Origin: Syntrophomonadaceae bacterium
GTDB lineage: Bacteria > Bacillota > Dethiobacteria > DTU022
Reading direction: 5' to 3'
NCBI GenBank assembly: GCA_003553895.1
Contig: PWFM01000188.1
Coordinates: forward strand, 1-17,213
DNA length: 17,213 bases
Every line of letters begins with the position of its first letter. Positions within the stretch are counted from its first letter, which is position 1. The position numbers and the translations under genes are program-made. The notes under the pieces are model-generated. The model worked only from the letters and a program-made list of their open reading frames with translations. It did no database searches and was not told the origin of the DNA. Positions 7,145 to 14,292 of the stretch are shown piece after piece.

Positions 7145-8790
7145 TGGTCGGTAAAATACTGGCAGAACGCTATGAACTAATCGAAAAAATTGCCGAAGGG
7201 GGCATGGCCCGGGTCTACAGGGGCCGGGACCTGGTTTTAAAACGGACCATAGCGGTTAAAGTCCTCAAGGACCAGACGACCGGCGATGCCGCTTTCGTGC
7301 GCCGTTTTGAACGAGAAGCCCAGGCGGCGGCGGCCCTGTCCCACCCTCATATCGTCAATATATATGATGTCGGCGAACAGGACGGCATCTACTTTATGGT
7401 TATGGAGTACGTGGAAGGCATTAACCTGAAAGAATATATCAAACAAAAAGGCCGTTTGCCGGTTCACGAAGCCCTCCAGATCGCCAGGCAGATCGCCGAG
7501 GCTATCGATCAGGCCCAGGCCGCCGGCATAGTCCATCGCGATATTAAACCCCAGAACATCCTCTTTTCCCGGAGCGGGAAAGTAAAAGTTACCGATTTCG
7601 GGATTGCCATCGCCGGTGACGGGGTCACCGTCCCTATTGAAGATGAGATTATCGGTTCCGTGCAGTATATTTCCCCGGAACAGGCCCGGGGTGAAATTGC
7701 CTGTAAACAATCCGACCTCTATTCCCTCGGGATTGTCCTCTACGAAATGGTAACCGGCAGGGTGCCTTTCAGCGGCGAAAAACCGGTTTCGATAGCCATG
7801 AAGCATATCCAGGAGCAAATTGTCCCGCCCCGCCAGCTGCAGCCCGACCTCCCGGAAACGCTGGAGCGAATTATACTTAAAGCGGTCCAGAAGGATATAG
7901 CCGATCGCTACAGCAGCGCCGGAGAATTCCTGGAAGATCTTATTGCTGCAGAAGGAAATAGCGCGTCCGGGGCAGCCCGCAACAGTAACCACAGCCAGGG
8001 CGGTTTTGACGACCTTGATGAAGAAGACGATGAAATCCTCAGGCCTGTGGATGACGGTGATCGCCCAAAAGAGCGTTCTTTCCTGGCCAGGAGCTGGCTG
8101 ACCATGCTCAAGATCCTCCTGTTGATGGTCTTTGTTGGAGGCCTCTTTGGCGGCGCTTACTACATGGTCGACAATTACCTGACCCCGCCGGAAGTGGCCG
8201 TCCCCGATGTTCGGGGTATGAGCCAGAGCGATGCGGCCAGGACCATCAGGGAAGAAGGTTTGGTTCCCAACTCGGAAGTGGTCTTTACTTACGATGATGA
8301 AATAGCGGTCGGCAGCGTGGTCAAAACCGATCCTCCCGAAGGAAGAGTGGTCCGGGAAAACAGGGAGATCGACCTCTATGTCAGCCAGGGCCCCGAGTAT
8401 ATTATTATTCCCGACCTGACCGGCCGGACGGAAATGGAAGCGCAAATAATCCTGCAAGAGCTGGACCTGGCCATGAGCGTGGTCAGTGAATACAACGAAG
8501 AGGTGGAAAAAGGCGAGGTTTTCCGCCAGGTGCCCGGCGAATCCTTCCCCGCTTCGCGCGGCGAAGAAGTTGTCGTCTACGTCAGCCAGGGCCGCGGGCC
8601 TTTTGAACTGGCCGACCTGGTCGGTTACTCGGAACAGGGAGCGGTTGATTACCTCAGAAGCCAGGACCTGAACCCCACTATTCGTTATAAATTTGCCGTC
8701 GGATCCTCGGGACATGTAATTGAACAAAGGCCGGAACCGGGAGAAGAAGTGGTGCCCGGGCAATCTGTTGATCTGATTGTCGGCGAATAG
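7144..8790 (+). CDS. prkC: PASTA-domain eukaryotic-type Ser/Thr protein kinase
   Basis: Membrane kinase that senses peptidoglycan fragments through its outer PASTA domains. The 548 residues comprise a cytoplasmic kinase domain (about 10-265), an acidic linker (about 290-310, DDLDEEDDE), one transmembrane helix (about 319-341, MLKILLLMVFVGGLFGGAYY), and three PASTA domains (about 350-417, 418-486 and 487-548). Catalytic residues are intact: Lys39 in IAVKVL, Asp133 in HRDIKPQN and Asp151 in DFG, followed by GSVQYISPEQARG. Two features are unusual. The glycine loop reads IAEGGMARVY with Ala at the first Gly position. The activation loop has one Thr (Thr162) followed by PIEDE where Bacillus PrkC has a cluster of phosphorylated threonines. 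It starts at ATG 7144, overlapping the phosphatase stop by one base. The neighbour RsgA is a known PrkC substrate in B. subtilis. Confidence 0.97.
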   Translation: MVGKILAERYELIEKIAEGGMARVYRGRDLVLKRTIAVKVLKDQTTGDAAFVRRFEREAQAAAALSHPHIVNIYDVGEQDGIYFMVMEYVEGINLKEYIKQKGRLPVHEALQIARQIAEAIDQAQAAGIVHRDIKPQNILFSRSGKVKVTDFGIAIAGDGVTVPIEDEIIGSVQYISPEQARGEIACKQSDLYSLGIVLYEMVTGRVPFSGEKPVSIAMKHIQEQIVPPRQLQPDLPETLERIILKAVQKDIADRYSSAGEFLEDLIAAEGNSASGAARNSNHSQGGFDDLDEEDDEILRPVDDGDRPKERSFLARSWLTMLKILLLMVFVGGLFGGAYYMVDNYLTPPEVAVPDVRGMSQSDAARTIREEGLVPNSEVVFTYDDEIAVGSVVKTDPPEGRVVRENREIDLYVSQGPEYIIIPDLTGRTEMEAQIILQELDLAMSVVSEYNEEVEKGEVFRQVPGESFPASRGEEVVVYVSQGRGPFELADLVGYSEQGAVDYLRSQDLNPTIRYKFAVGSSGHVIEQRPEPGEEVVPGQSVDLIVGE

Positions 8791-8795
8791 GGAGG
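8791..8795 (+). promoter_or_regulatory. Shine-Dalgarno site that decides the rsgA start
   Basis: GGAGG follows directly after the prkC stop. The longest open frame would start at TTG 8796 with no spacer at all. TTG 8802 lies six bases away and gives the family-typical N-terminus MRQGKVIKA. Confidence 0.8.
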
Positions 8796-8801
8796 TTGTG
8801 T

Positions 8802-9680
8802 TTGCGCCAGGGAAAAGTGATCAAAGCAGCCGGCGGCTTTTTTACTGTCCGCGACCAGGCGGGCAGTGAATACCTGTGCCGGGCCCGGGGGGCTCTAAAA
8901 AAAGGCAAGCGGGCCCTGATTGTTGGCGACGAGGTTATCTTCGAATCGCTCAAAGAGGCGACCGGGGATTCCAGCGGTGAAGGGGTTGTGGAAAAGGTTC
9001 TTCCCCGCGCCAACTTCCTGCCCCGTCCTCCCGTGGCCAACGTCGATCAAGTTATCGTGGTCATGTCCCTTAAAAAACCCGACTGTGACTGGCAGATGAT
9101 CAGCAGGATAGCGGTCATGGCCGAAAAGGAAGGCCTGCCGGTCCTGGTCTGCCTGAACAAAACCGACCTGATCCCCCCTGCGGAAACTGACAAGCTTAAT
9201 GAACTCATAGATCCTTTCCCTTATCCGGTTATTTATACCAGCGCCCTGAGCGGGGCGGGCACCGCCGAATTAAAATCCCGCCTGGCCGGCTGCTGTTCGG
9301 CCCTGGCCGGCCCCTCCGGCGTAGGCAAATCGACCCTTTTGAATTTCATCCAGCCCGGCCTTTCCCTGCAAACCGGGGCGGTAAGCGAAAAAATCGGTCG
9401 GGGCAAGCATACCACCCGCCAGGCCGCCCTGCTGCCTCTTGATAACGGCGGATCGGTTGTGGACACCCCCGGTTTTACCCGCCTGGATTTTCAAAACCTG
9501 GAGCCGGAGAGTCTGGCCGCCTGCTTTCCGGAACTGGAAGCCCTGCGCGGCCGCTGCGGATTTCGGGATTGCCTGCACCTGGAAGAACCTAACTGTGCCG
9601 TTTCCGAGGAACTGGGCCGGACGCTGAACCCGATCCGCTACGAGCACTACAAGTATTTTATGCAAGAATTAAGCCGGTGA
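8802..9680 (+). CDS. rsgA: Ribosome small-subunit biogenesis GTPase RsgA
   Basis: Circularly permuted GTPase that helps late 30S subunit maturation. The 292 residues have an N-terminal OB-fold (about 1-70) and then G motifs in permuted order: NKTDL (G4) and TSALSG (G5) precede the P-loop GPSGVGKST (170-178), which precedes DTPGF (G3). A C-terminal zinc knuckle follows with ligands Cys252, Cys257, His259 and Cys265 (CGFRDCLHLEEPNC). All diagnostic residues are present. The start is TTG 8802, chosen from the ribosome-binding site; the TTG six bases earlier abuts it. The gene follows prkC by 11 bases and precedes rpe, the normal Firmicutes order. B. subtilis RsgA (CpgA) is phosphorylated by PrkC, so the kinase may act on it here too; that is inference. 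Confidence 0.97.
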   Translation: MRQGKVIKAAGGFFTVRDQAGSEYLCRARGALKKGKRALIVGDEVIFESLKEATGDSSGEGVVEKVLPRANFLPRPPVANVDQVIVVMSLKKPDCDWQMISRIAVMAEKEGLPVLVCLNKTDLIPPAETDKLNELIDPFPYPVIYTSALSGAGTAELKSRLAGCCSALAGPSGVGKSTLLNFIQPGLSLQTGAVSEKIGRGKHTTRQAALLPLDNGGSVVDTPGFTRLDFQNLEPESLAACFPELEALRGRCGFRDCLHLEEPNCAVSEELGRTLNPIRYEHYKYFMQELSR

Positions 9681-9704
9681 AAAAACAGGGGAGGCTAATT
9701 GTAC

Positions 9705-10361
9705 ATGGCTGCTAAAATGGCACCGTCGCTTCTATCGGCAGATTTCAGCCGTCTCCGGGACGAAGTTAAGCGAATTGAAGAACATGGCGCCGCATGGGTC
9801 CATCTCGATATCATGGACGGCCATTTCGTGCCCTCCATTACTATCGGCCCCCCGGTGGTCAAAGCGCTGCGGCCCCATACCGCTTTGTTCATGGATGCCC
9901 ACCTGATGGTCAGCGATGCGGAGAAACAGATCGGCCCCTTCGTGGAAGCGGGGGCGGACCTCTTAACCGTGCAGGCCGAAGCTACCGCCCACCTGGACCG
10001 GGTTTTGAGGAAGATAAAAGACCAGGGGATCAAGGCGGGAGTGGCTTTGAACCCGGCTACCCCCCCGGAGGTCCTCGAATATGTCTGGCCTTTGCTGGAC
10101 CTGGTCCTGGTTATGAGCGTCAACCCCGGCGCCGGCGGCCAGAAATTTATACCGGCAGTTTTGCCCAAGATCAAAGCGGTGGCCGCCCAGATCAAGGCCC
10201 GGGGCCTTTCTGTCGAGCTGGAAGTGGATGGCGGGGTCAACAGGGATAATGCCCGGGAAATAATCGAGGCCGGGGCAACGGTCCTCGTAGCCGGTTCAGC
10301 TGTATTTAAAGCCGAAAACGGCATGGCCATGATCAGAGAGGTAAGCTCCTACGGTCGCTGA
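9705..10361 (+). CDS. rpe: Ribulose-phosphate 3-epimerase
   Basis: Interconverts D-ribulose 5-phosphate and D-xylulose 5-phosphate in the pentose phosphate pathway. It is a TIM-barrel enzyme of about 218 residues, the usual length. Visible motifs are APSLLSADF at the N-terminus, VHLDIMDGHFVPS with metal-ligand His and catalytic Asp, MDAHLMV, VMSVNPGAGGQKF (phosphate loop), and EVDGGVN with the second catalytic Asp. The ribosome-binding site AGGGGAGG lies at 9687-9694. ATG 9705 (10-base spacer) is preferred over TTG 9699 (4-base spacer), but the choice is not certain and changes only two residues. Its substrate ribulose 5-phosphate is also a precursor used by RibBA, encoded downstream. No U-tract terminator follows. 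Confidence 0.96.
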   Translation: MAAKMAPSLLSADFSRLRDEVKRIEEHGAAWVHLDIMDGHFVPSITIGPPVVKALRPHTALFMDAHLMVSDAEKQIGPFVEAGADLLTVQAEATAHLDRVLRKIKDQGIKAGVALNPATPPEVLEYVWPLLDLVLVMSVNPGAGGQKFIPAVLPKIKAVAAQIKARGLSVELEVDGGVNRDNAREIIEAGATVLVAGSAVFKAENGMAMIREVSSYGR

Positions 10362-10362
10362 T

Positions 10363-10391
10363 CGCAGCGGTGGCGATAACTGCCGGCTGCG
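10363..10391 (+). other. GC-rich hairpin just after the rpe stop
   Basis: CGCAGC (10363-10368) pairs with GCTGCG (10386-10391), and weaker pairing continues inward after a one-base bulge. The stem begins two bases after the rpe stop. No T-run follows (the downstream run is A-rich), so it is not a standard intrinsic terminator for rpe. It may stabilise the mRNA 3' end. Confidence 0.35.
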
Positions 10392-10398
10392 GGCCTGC

Positions 10399-10426
10399 TT
10401 GAAAAAAATTCTGGATGTGTTATAAT
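10399..10426 (+). promoter_or_regulatory. Sigma-A promoter of the riboflavin operon
   Basis: TTGAAA (10399-10404) and a perfect TATAAT (10421-10426) are separated by 16 bases. The predicted start is near 10433, immediately before the first base of the riboswitch P1 helix, so the leader begins with the aptamer. Confidence 0.82.
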
Positions 10427-10433
10427 CCAGATA

Positions 10434-10588
10434 CCGTTAACTTCAGGGTCTGGTGAGAAGGAGCCTGCTCCTTCAATTCCGAACCGGCGGTGATGCTTCC
10501 CCGGCAGGGGAACAGAGCCCGCGAGCTGAAAAGCTGACCCGGTGAAAATCCGGGGCCGACAGTATAGTCTGGAAGGGAGAAGTAACGG
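10434..10588 (+). promoter_or_regulatory. FMN riboswitch aptamer (RFN element)
   Basis: The conserved RFN core is clear: ACCGGCGGTGATG, AGAGCCCGCGAGC, a CCCGGTGAAAATCCGGGG hairpin, GCCGACAGTATAGTC and GGAAGGGAGAAG. The closing helix P1 is formed by 10434-10444 (CCGTTAACTTC) and 10579-10588 (GAAGTAACGG), ten pairs with one bulged A. An extra perfect 7-bp hairpin with a four-base loop (10457-10474) is inserted in the terminal loop of P2. FMN binding stabilises P1 in this class. Here that would keep the 5' strand from pairing with 10615-10629 and so allow the downstream terminator to form, turning off ribD-ribE-ribBA-ribH when FMN is abundant. Motif identity is certain; the switching mechanism is deduced from the base pairing. 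Confidence 0.97.
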
Positions 10589-10614
10589 CACAACAGGAAA
10601 CCGGTTTGCCGATA

Positions 10615-10655
10615 AGACCCTGAAGTTAAATAGACTCGGGGTTTATTTTATTTAT
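10615..10655 (+). terminator. FMN-controlled intrinsic terminator before ribD
   Basis: Stem AGACCCTGA (10615-10623) pairs with TCGGGGTTT (10636-10644), including G-U pairs. The loop is 12 bases, and the T-rich tail ATTTTATTTATC follows. The 5' arm is also the start of AGACCCTGAAGTTAA (10615-10629), which is perfectly complementary over 15 bases to 10437-10451, inside and next to the P1 5' strand. That alternative helix is the antiterminator. The stem is only moderate, with a large loop, so strength is uncertain. Confidence 0.8.
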
Positions 10656-10671
10656 CAAGGGGTGAGCTTAG

Positions 10672-11814
10672 TTGGATGTTGACGATCGATTTATGTGGAT
10701 GGCCCTCGACCTGGCCCGCCAGGGCCGCGGGAGGACCAGCCCCAATCCGCTGGTTGGTACGGTTGTAGTCCAGGATACGGAAGTTGTCGGAACGGGTTAT
10801 CACCAGGCTGCCGGATCTCCCCATGCTGAAATTGTGGCCCTTAAAAAAGCCGGAGAAAAAGCGAAAGGAGCCACCCTCTATGTGAACATGGAACCCTGTT
10901 CACATCATGGTCGCACCGGCCCCTGCGTGGAGGCGATCATTGATGCCGGAATCAGCAGGGTGGTGGCCGCCATGCAGGATCCCAATCCGCTCGTGTCCGG
11001 TCGCGGTTTTGCCCGGCTCCGGGAAGCCGGGATCAAGGTTAAGGAAGGGCTCCTGGAAGAGAAGGCCCGCCGCCTGAACGAAGTATTTATAAAATATATT
11101 ACCACCGGCCTGCCTTTTGTCGGTATCAAGGTGGCCATGAGCCTCGACGGTAAGATCGGGACCGTTTCCGGCGATTCGCACTGGATTACCGGCGAGAAAT
11201 CGCGCCAGTTTGTGCACCGCCTGCGGGATCAAAGCGATGTGATCATGGTCGGCATCGAAACCGTCCTCAAAGACAACCCCCGCCTGACTACCAGGGTAGA
11301 AAGCGGAGAAGGCAAAGATCCCGTCCGGGTTATCGTCGACAGCACCGCCCGCCTGCCTTTTGATGCCAGGGTGGTGGAAAACCCCTCCTCTGCCGGGACG
11401 ATCCTGGCCGTTACCGAAAAGGCCCCCCCGGAAAAATGCCGGGCCCTGGAGGAAAGGGGTGTGGAAATCATGACCCTGCCGGCGGTGGAAGGGCGGGTCG
11501 ATGTGACCGGCCTGATGAAAAAATTAGCCGAACGGGATCTGACCACGGCGCTGGTAGAAGGAGGGGGGACTCTCAACTACAGCCTGCTGGAAAACGGGCT
11601 TGTCGACAAGCTGTTTGTTTTTATTGCCCCCCTGATTATCGGCGGAGCCGGCAGCCCCACCGCCTTTGCCGGAGCGGGGGTAGCATCGCTTCAAAAAGCC
11701 TGGGCCGTTGAAGATATTGAGATGAAACAGTTTGAAAGGGACCTGCTTCTAATCGGCTATACGGCGCCGGCCAACAAACAGGCCGAAAGCAGACCCCGGG
11801 AGCAGGTTAACTAA
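10672..11814 (+). CDS. ribD: Bifunctional riboflavin deaminase/reductase RibD
   Basis: Catalyses two steps: deamination of the pyrimidine from GTP cyclohydrolase II, then NADPH-dependent reduction of its ribose side chain. The 380 residues have an N-terminal zinc deaminase domain (about 1-145) with ligands His51 (HAE, catalytic Glu53), Cys76 and Cys85 (PCSHHGRTGPC). The dihydrofolate-reductase-like domain follows from about 148 (VGIKVAMSLDGKIG, SDVIMVGIETVLKDNPRLTTR, ALVEGGGTLNYSLL, VFIAPLIIGG). The start is TTG 10672 behind AAGGGGTG (10657-10664), placed just after the riboswitch terminator. It is the first gene of the riboflavin operon. All catalytic motifs are intact, so both activities are expected. 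Confidence 0.97.
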   Translation: MDVDDRFMWMALDLARQGRGRTSPNPLVGTVVVQDTEVVGTGYHQAAGSPHAEIVALKKAGEKAKGATLYVNMEPCSHHGRTGPCVEAIIDAGISRVVAAMQDPNPLVSGRGFARLREAGIKVKEGLLEEKARRLNEVFIKYITTGLPFVGIKVAMSLDGKIGTVSGDSHWITGEKSRQFVHRLRDQSDVIMVGIETVLKDNPRLTTRVESGEGKDPVRVIVDSTARLPFDARVVENPSSAGTILAVTEKAPPEKCRALEERGVEIMTLPAVEGRVDVTGLMKKLAERDLTTALVEGGGTLNYSLLENGLVDKLFVFIAPLIIGGAGSPTAFAGAGVASLQKAWAVEDIEMKQFERDLLLIGYTAPANKQAESRPREQVN

Positions 11815-11885
11815 CATCTGGAACAGGCTCAGCCGGTCCCGAAATAGGAGCGGCCCGCCTTTTTAGTTCACGGAAGGTGAAGCTT
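11815..11885 (+). other. ribD-ribE intergenic region with weak hairpin
   Basis: The largest gap inside the rib operon, 71 bases. CCG and TCC pair with GGA and CGG around CGAAATA, giving a weak interrupted stem near 11839-11859. Four Cs and a G then separate it from a short T-run (CCCGCCTTTTT). It could be a weak attenuator or nothing. The ribE ribosome-binding site GGAAGGTGA is at 11872-11880. Confidence 0.3.
11872..11880 (+). promoter_or_regulatory. Shine-Dalgarno site that decides the ribE start
   Basis: GGAAGGTGA contains the GTG at 11877 that would open the longest frame, so that GTG cannot itself be the start. TTG 11886 lies five bases after the site and yields the family-typical N-terminus MFTGLIEE. 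Confidence 0.85.
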
Positions 11886-12542
11886 TTGTTTACAGGTTTG
11901 ATCGAAGAGATGGGTTATATCAGGCGCATCAGCGCCGCGGGAGAAGGAGCCGGGCTGGTAATCGGCGCCGGAAAAGTCCTTTCCGATTTAAAGATCGGGG
12001 ACAGCATAGCGGTAAATGGCCCCTGCCTGACCGTTACAGCCACCGGCCGGGATAACTTTACGGCCTGGGCCATGCCGGAGACCCTGAAACGCTCAAACTT
12101 ATCATCTCTCAGCGCCGGTCAGGCGGTTAATTTAGAGCGGGCCCTGGCCCTCGGCGATCGCCTGGGAGGGCATATGGTCAGCGGGCATGTTGATGCCGTG
12201 ATCACCCTGGCCGGGCGCCGGGAACAGGGCGGGGCCTACATCCTTAGCTTTGACTTGCCCGAAGAGCTGAGCCGCTACGTAATCGCCAAGGGTTCGGTAG
12301 CCCTGGACGGGGTCAGCCTGACTGTTATCGATGTGGATGATCACCATTTTACGGTCGGTTTAATCCCCATCACTGCCGCCGAAACCACCCTGGGCGCAAA
12401 AGAGGTCGGCTCTCCCGTTAACCTTGAAGTGGACATGATCGGCAAGTACGTAGAAAAAATGCTCGCCCCCCGTTTGCGGGGAGAAAGCGGGCCTGAAGAA
12501 AAGATTACCCTCTCTTACCTGGAAGAAAAGGGATATTTTTAG
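11886..12542 (+). CDS. ribE: Riboflavin synthase alpha subunit
   Basis: Dismutates two molecules of 6,7-dimethyl-8-ribityllumazine to riboflavin and the pyrimidine precursor, the last step of the pathway. The 218 residues form two tandem lumazine-binding barrels. The first carries MFTGLIEE, VNGPCLTV and AMPETLKRSNL. The second begins near MVSGHVDAV (about residue 97) and carries LDGVSLTVIDV and GLIPITAAETTLG. The gene is called ribE in Bacillus and ribC in E. coli. The start TTG 11886 was chosen from ribosome-binding-site spacing and the invariant MFTG start. It is followed after 22 bases by ribBA. The enzyme is expected to be cytoplasmic and to associate with the RibH capsid, as in other Firmicutes. 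Confidence 0.97.
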   Translation: MFTGLIEEMGYIRRISAAGEGAGLVIGAGKVLSDLKIGDSIAVNGPCLTVTATGRDNFTAWAMPETLKRSNLSSLSAGQAVNLERALALGDRLGGHMVSGHVDAVITLAGRREQGGAYILSFDLPEELSRYVIAKGSVALDGVSLTVIDVDDHHFTVGLIPITAAETTLGAKEVGSPVNLEVDMIGKYVEKMLAPRLRGESGPEEKITLSYLEEKGYF

Positions 12543-12564
12543 ACGGAGACAGGAGTGGAACAAC

Positions 12565-13761
12565 ATGACATTTAACACGATTGATGAAGCAATAGAAGAT
12601 TTGCAAGCAGGGCGGATGGTGGTTGTTGTCGACGACGAAGACCGGGAAAATGAAGGAGACCTGGTCATGGCCGCCTCAAAAGCCACCCCGGAGACGGTCA
12701 ATTTTATGATCCGTTATGCCCGGGGCCTGGTGTGCGCCCCCCTTACTTCCGAGCGGGTCAAAGAGCTGGATCTCCCGCAGATGGTCAGCCGGAACACCGA
12801 TCCCCACTGCACGGCCTTTACCGTTTCCGTGGATGCCGGATCCTGCAAAACGGGGATTTCCGCCTTTGAAAGGGCCCAGACCATCAGGGCCCTGATTGAC
12901 CCGGATACCAAACCGGAAGATTTAGTGCGACCCGGCCATGTATTTCCCCTGGAAGCGAAAGACGGGGGTGTTCTGCGCCGCGCCGGCCACACCGAAGCGG
13001 CGGTAGATCTTTCTGTTTTAGCCGGTCTGGGTCCGGCGGGCGTAATCTGTGAAATCATCAATGAAGATGGCACTATGGCCCGCCTGCCCCAGCTAAGCGA
13101 GTTTTGCCGGGAACACGGCCTGAAGCTGGTCACTATAGCCGATTTGATCAATTACCGGATCAAGAAAGAAAAGCTGGTCTGGCGGGCGGCGGTGGCCGAA
13201 ATGCCCACGGCCTACGGCAACTTTAAATTGATTACTTACGAAAACAATATCGATTACCTGGCTCATGTTGCCCTGGTTATGGGCGAAATCGACCCCGGGG
13301 AACCGACCCTGGTCCGGGTTCACTCTGAATGCCTGACCGGTGATGTTTTTTCCTCCGTGCGCTGTGATTGCGGCAACCAGCTGGGCCAGGCCATGAAAAA
13401 AAGTGCCGAAAGAGAGAAGGGGGTCCTGGTCTACATGCGCCAGGAAGGCCGGGGTATCGGCCTGATCAACAAGATCCGGGCTTACGAGCTGCAGGACAAG
13501 GGCAAGGATACCGTAGAGGCCAATGAAGAACTGGGTTTTGGAGCCGACCTCCGCGATTATGGGGTCGGAGCCCAGATCCTGGTCGACCTGGGCCTGAAAA
13601 ATATTCTGCTTTTGACCAACAACCCCCGCAAGATCAAGGGCCTTGAAGGTTATGGCCTCAATATTGTCGAAAGAATACCTGTTGAAATAGAACCGTGCCA
13701 GTACAACTGTACTTACTTGAATACCAAGAAAACCAAGCTCGGCCATTTTTTAAACCTGTAA
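12565..13761 (+). CDS. ribBA: Fused DHBP synthase / GTP cyclohydrolase II (RibBA)
   Basis: Makes both precursors of riboflavin. The N-terminal RibB domain (about 1-200) turns ribulose 5-phosphate into 3,4-dihydroxy-2-butanone 4-phosphate. It has the acidic loop DDEDRENEGD and RAGHTEAAVDL. The C-terminal RibA domain (about 205-398) opens GTP. Its zinc ligands are Cys256, Cys267 and Cys269 (HSECLTGDVFSSVRCDC), with QEGRGIGLINK, the DLRDYGVGAQIL segment and LTNNPRKI. Length is 398, the same as I recall for the Bacillus protein. Both active sites look complete, so neither domain is degenerate. The start is ATG 12565 with AGGAG (12551-12555) nine bases upstream. It sits between ribE and ribH under the FMN riboswitch. 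Confidence 0.98.
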   Translation: MTFNTIDEAIEDLQAGRMVVVVDDEDRENEGDLVMAASKATPETVNFMIRYARGLVCAPLTSERVKELDLPQMVSRNTDPHCTAFTVSVDAGSCKTGISAFERAQTIRALIDPDTKPEDLVRPGHVFPLEAKDGGVLRRAGHTEAAVDLSVLAGLGPAGVICEIINEDGTMARLPQLSEFCREHGLKLVTIADLINYRIKKEKLVWRAAVAEMPTAYGNFKLITYENNIDYLAHVALVMGEIDPGEPTLVRVHSECLTGDVFSSVRCDCGNQLGQAMKKSAEREKGVLVYMRQEGRGIGLINKIRAYELQDKGKDTVEANEELGFGADLRDYGVGAQILVDLGLKNILLLTNNPRKIKGLEGYGLNIVERIPVEIEPCQYNCTYLNTKKTKLGHFLNL

Positions 13762-13785
13762 GCTGCTTTACAGCCATTAACCTGT

Positions 13786-13791
13786 GGGAGG
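13786..13791 (+). promoter_or_regulatory. Shine-Dalgarno site that decides the ribH start
   Basis: GGGAGG lies inside the five extra codons of the longest frame (GTG 13784). TTG 13799 is seven bases downstream and gives the family-typical MKTYEGKL. Confidence 0.85.
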
Positions 13792-13798
13792 GAATAAC

Positions 13799-14272
13799 TT
13801 GAAAACATACGAAGGTAAACTGATCGCCCGCGACTACCGCTTTGCCATCATTGTCAGCCGCTTTAACGAATTTATCTCGGGCCACCTTTTGAGCGGCGCC
13901 CTGGACTGCCTCAAGCGGCATGAAGCCGATGAAGACAAAATTGAAATTATCCGGGTCCCCGGTTCCTTTGAAATACCCCTGGCCGCTCTGAAAACGGCAA
14001 AAAGCAAGCGCTACGATGCCGTGATCTGCCTGGGCGCGGTTATCCGCGGGGCCACCCCGCATTTTGACTATGTGGCCTCCGAAGTAAGCAAGGGGATTGC
14101 CAGTGTCGGCCTGGAAACGGCCACCCCGGTCATATTCGGAGTGATCACTTCGGACACCCTGGAACAGGCGATCGAACGGGCCGGCAGCAAAGCCGGCAAC
14201 AAGGGCTGGCAGGCCGCCGCATCAGCCATTGAAATGGCCGATTTGAGCAGCCAGCTCGATTTTTCCAAGTAA
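13799..14272 (+). CDS. ribH: 6,7-Dimethyl-8-ribityllumazine synthase
   Basis: Condenses the pyrimidine and the four-carbon phosphate to lumazine, the substrate of RibE. The protein usually forms a 60-subunit icosahedral shell. The 157 residues carry SRFNEFI (substrate loop), VPGSFEIPLAA, CLGAVIRGATPHFDYVA with catalytic His88 at the same number as in Bacillus, FGVITSDTLEQA, and the final GNKGWQAA segment. The start is TTG 13799; the upstream GTG frame start overlaps the ribosome-binding site. It ends the riboflavin operon but no terminator is visible. polA begins 20 bases after the stop, so some transcripts may continue into it. Confidence 0.97.
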   Translation: MKTYEGKLIARDYRFAIIVSRFNEFISGHLLSGALDCLKRHEADEDKIEIIRVPGSFEIPLAALKTAKSKRYDAVICLGAVIRGATPHFDYVASEVSKGIASVGLETATPVIFGVITSDTLEQAIERAGSKAGNKGWQAAASAIEMADLSSQLDFSK

Positions 14273-14292
14273 CCCCTGAAGGAGCCGATCAA

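Noticed and set aside
7237..8763. Long minus-strand open frame (508 codons) opposite prkC
   Set aside because: It lies wholly inside a well-supported kinase gene, has no recognisable domain, and its composition matches the reverse of GC-rich codons. Long antisense frames are expected in such DNA.
9699..9704. TTG 9699 as the rpe start
   Set aside because: It is only four bases from the AGGGGAGG site. ATG 9705 gives a more usual start codon and a family-typical length. The difference is two residues and not settled.
10363..10398. Intrinsic terminator after rpe
   Set aside because: A stem exists, but the bases after it are A-rich rather than T-rich on the coding strand, so it lacks the U-tract required for intrinsic termination.
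10349..10591. Minus-strand open frame of 80 codons over the riboswitch region
   Set aside because: It covers a strongly supported promoter and FMN aptamer, and has no protein features.
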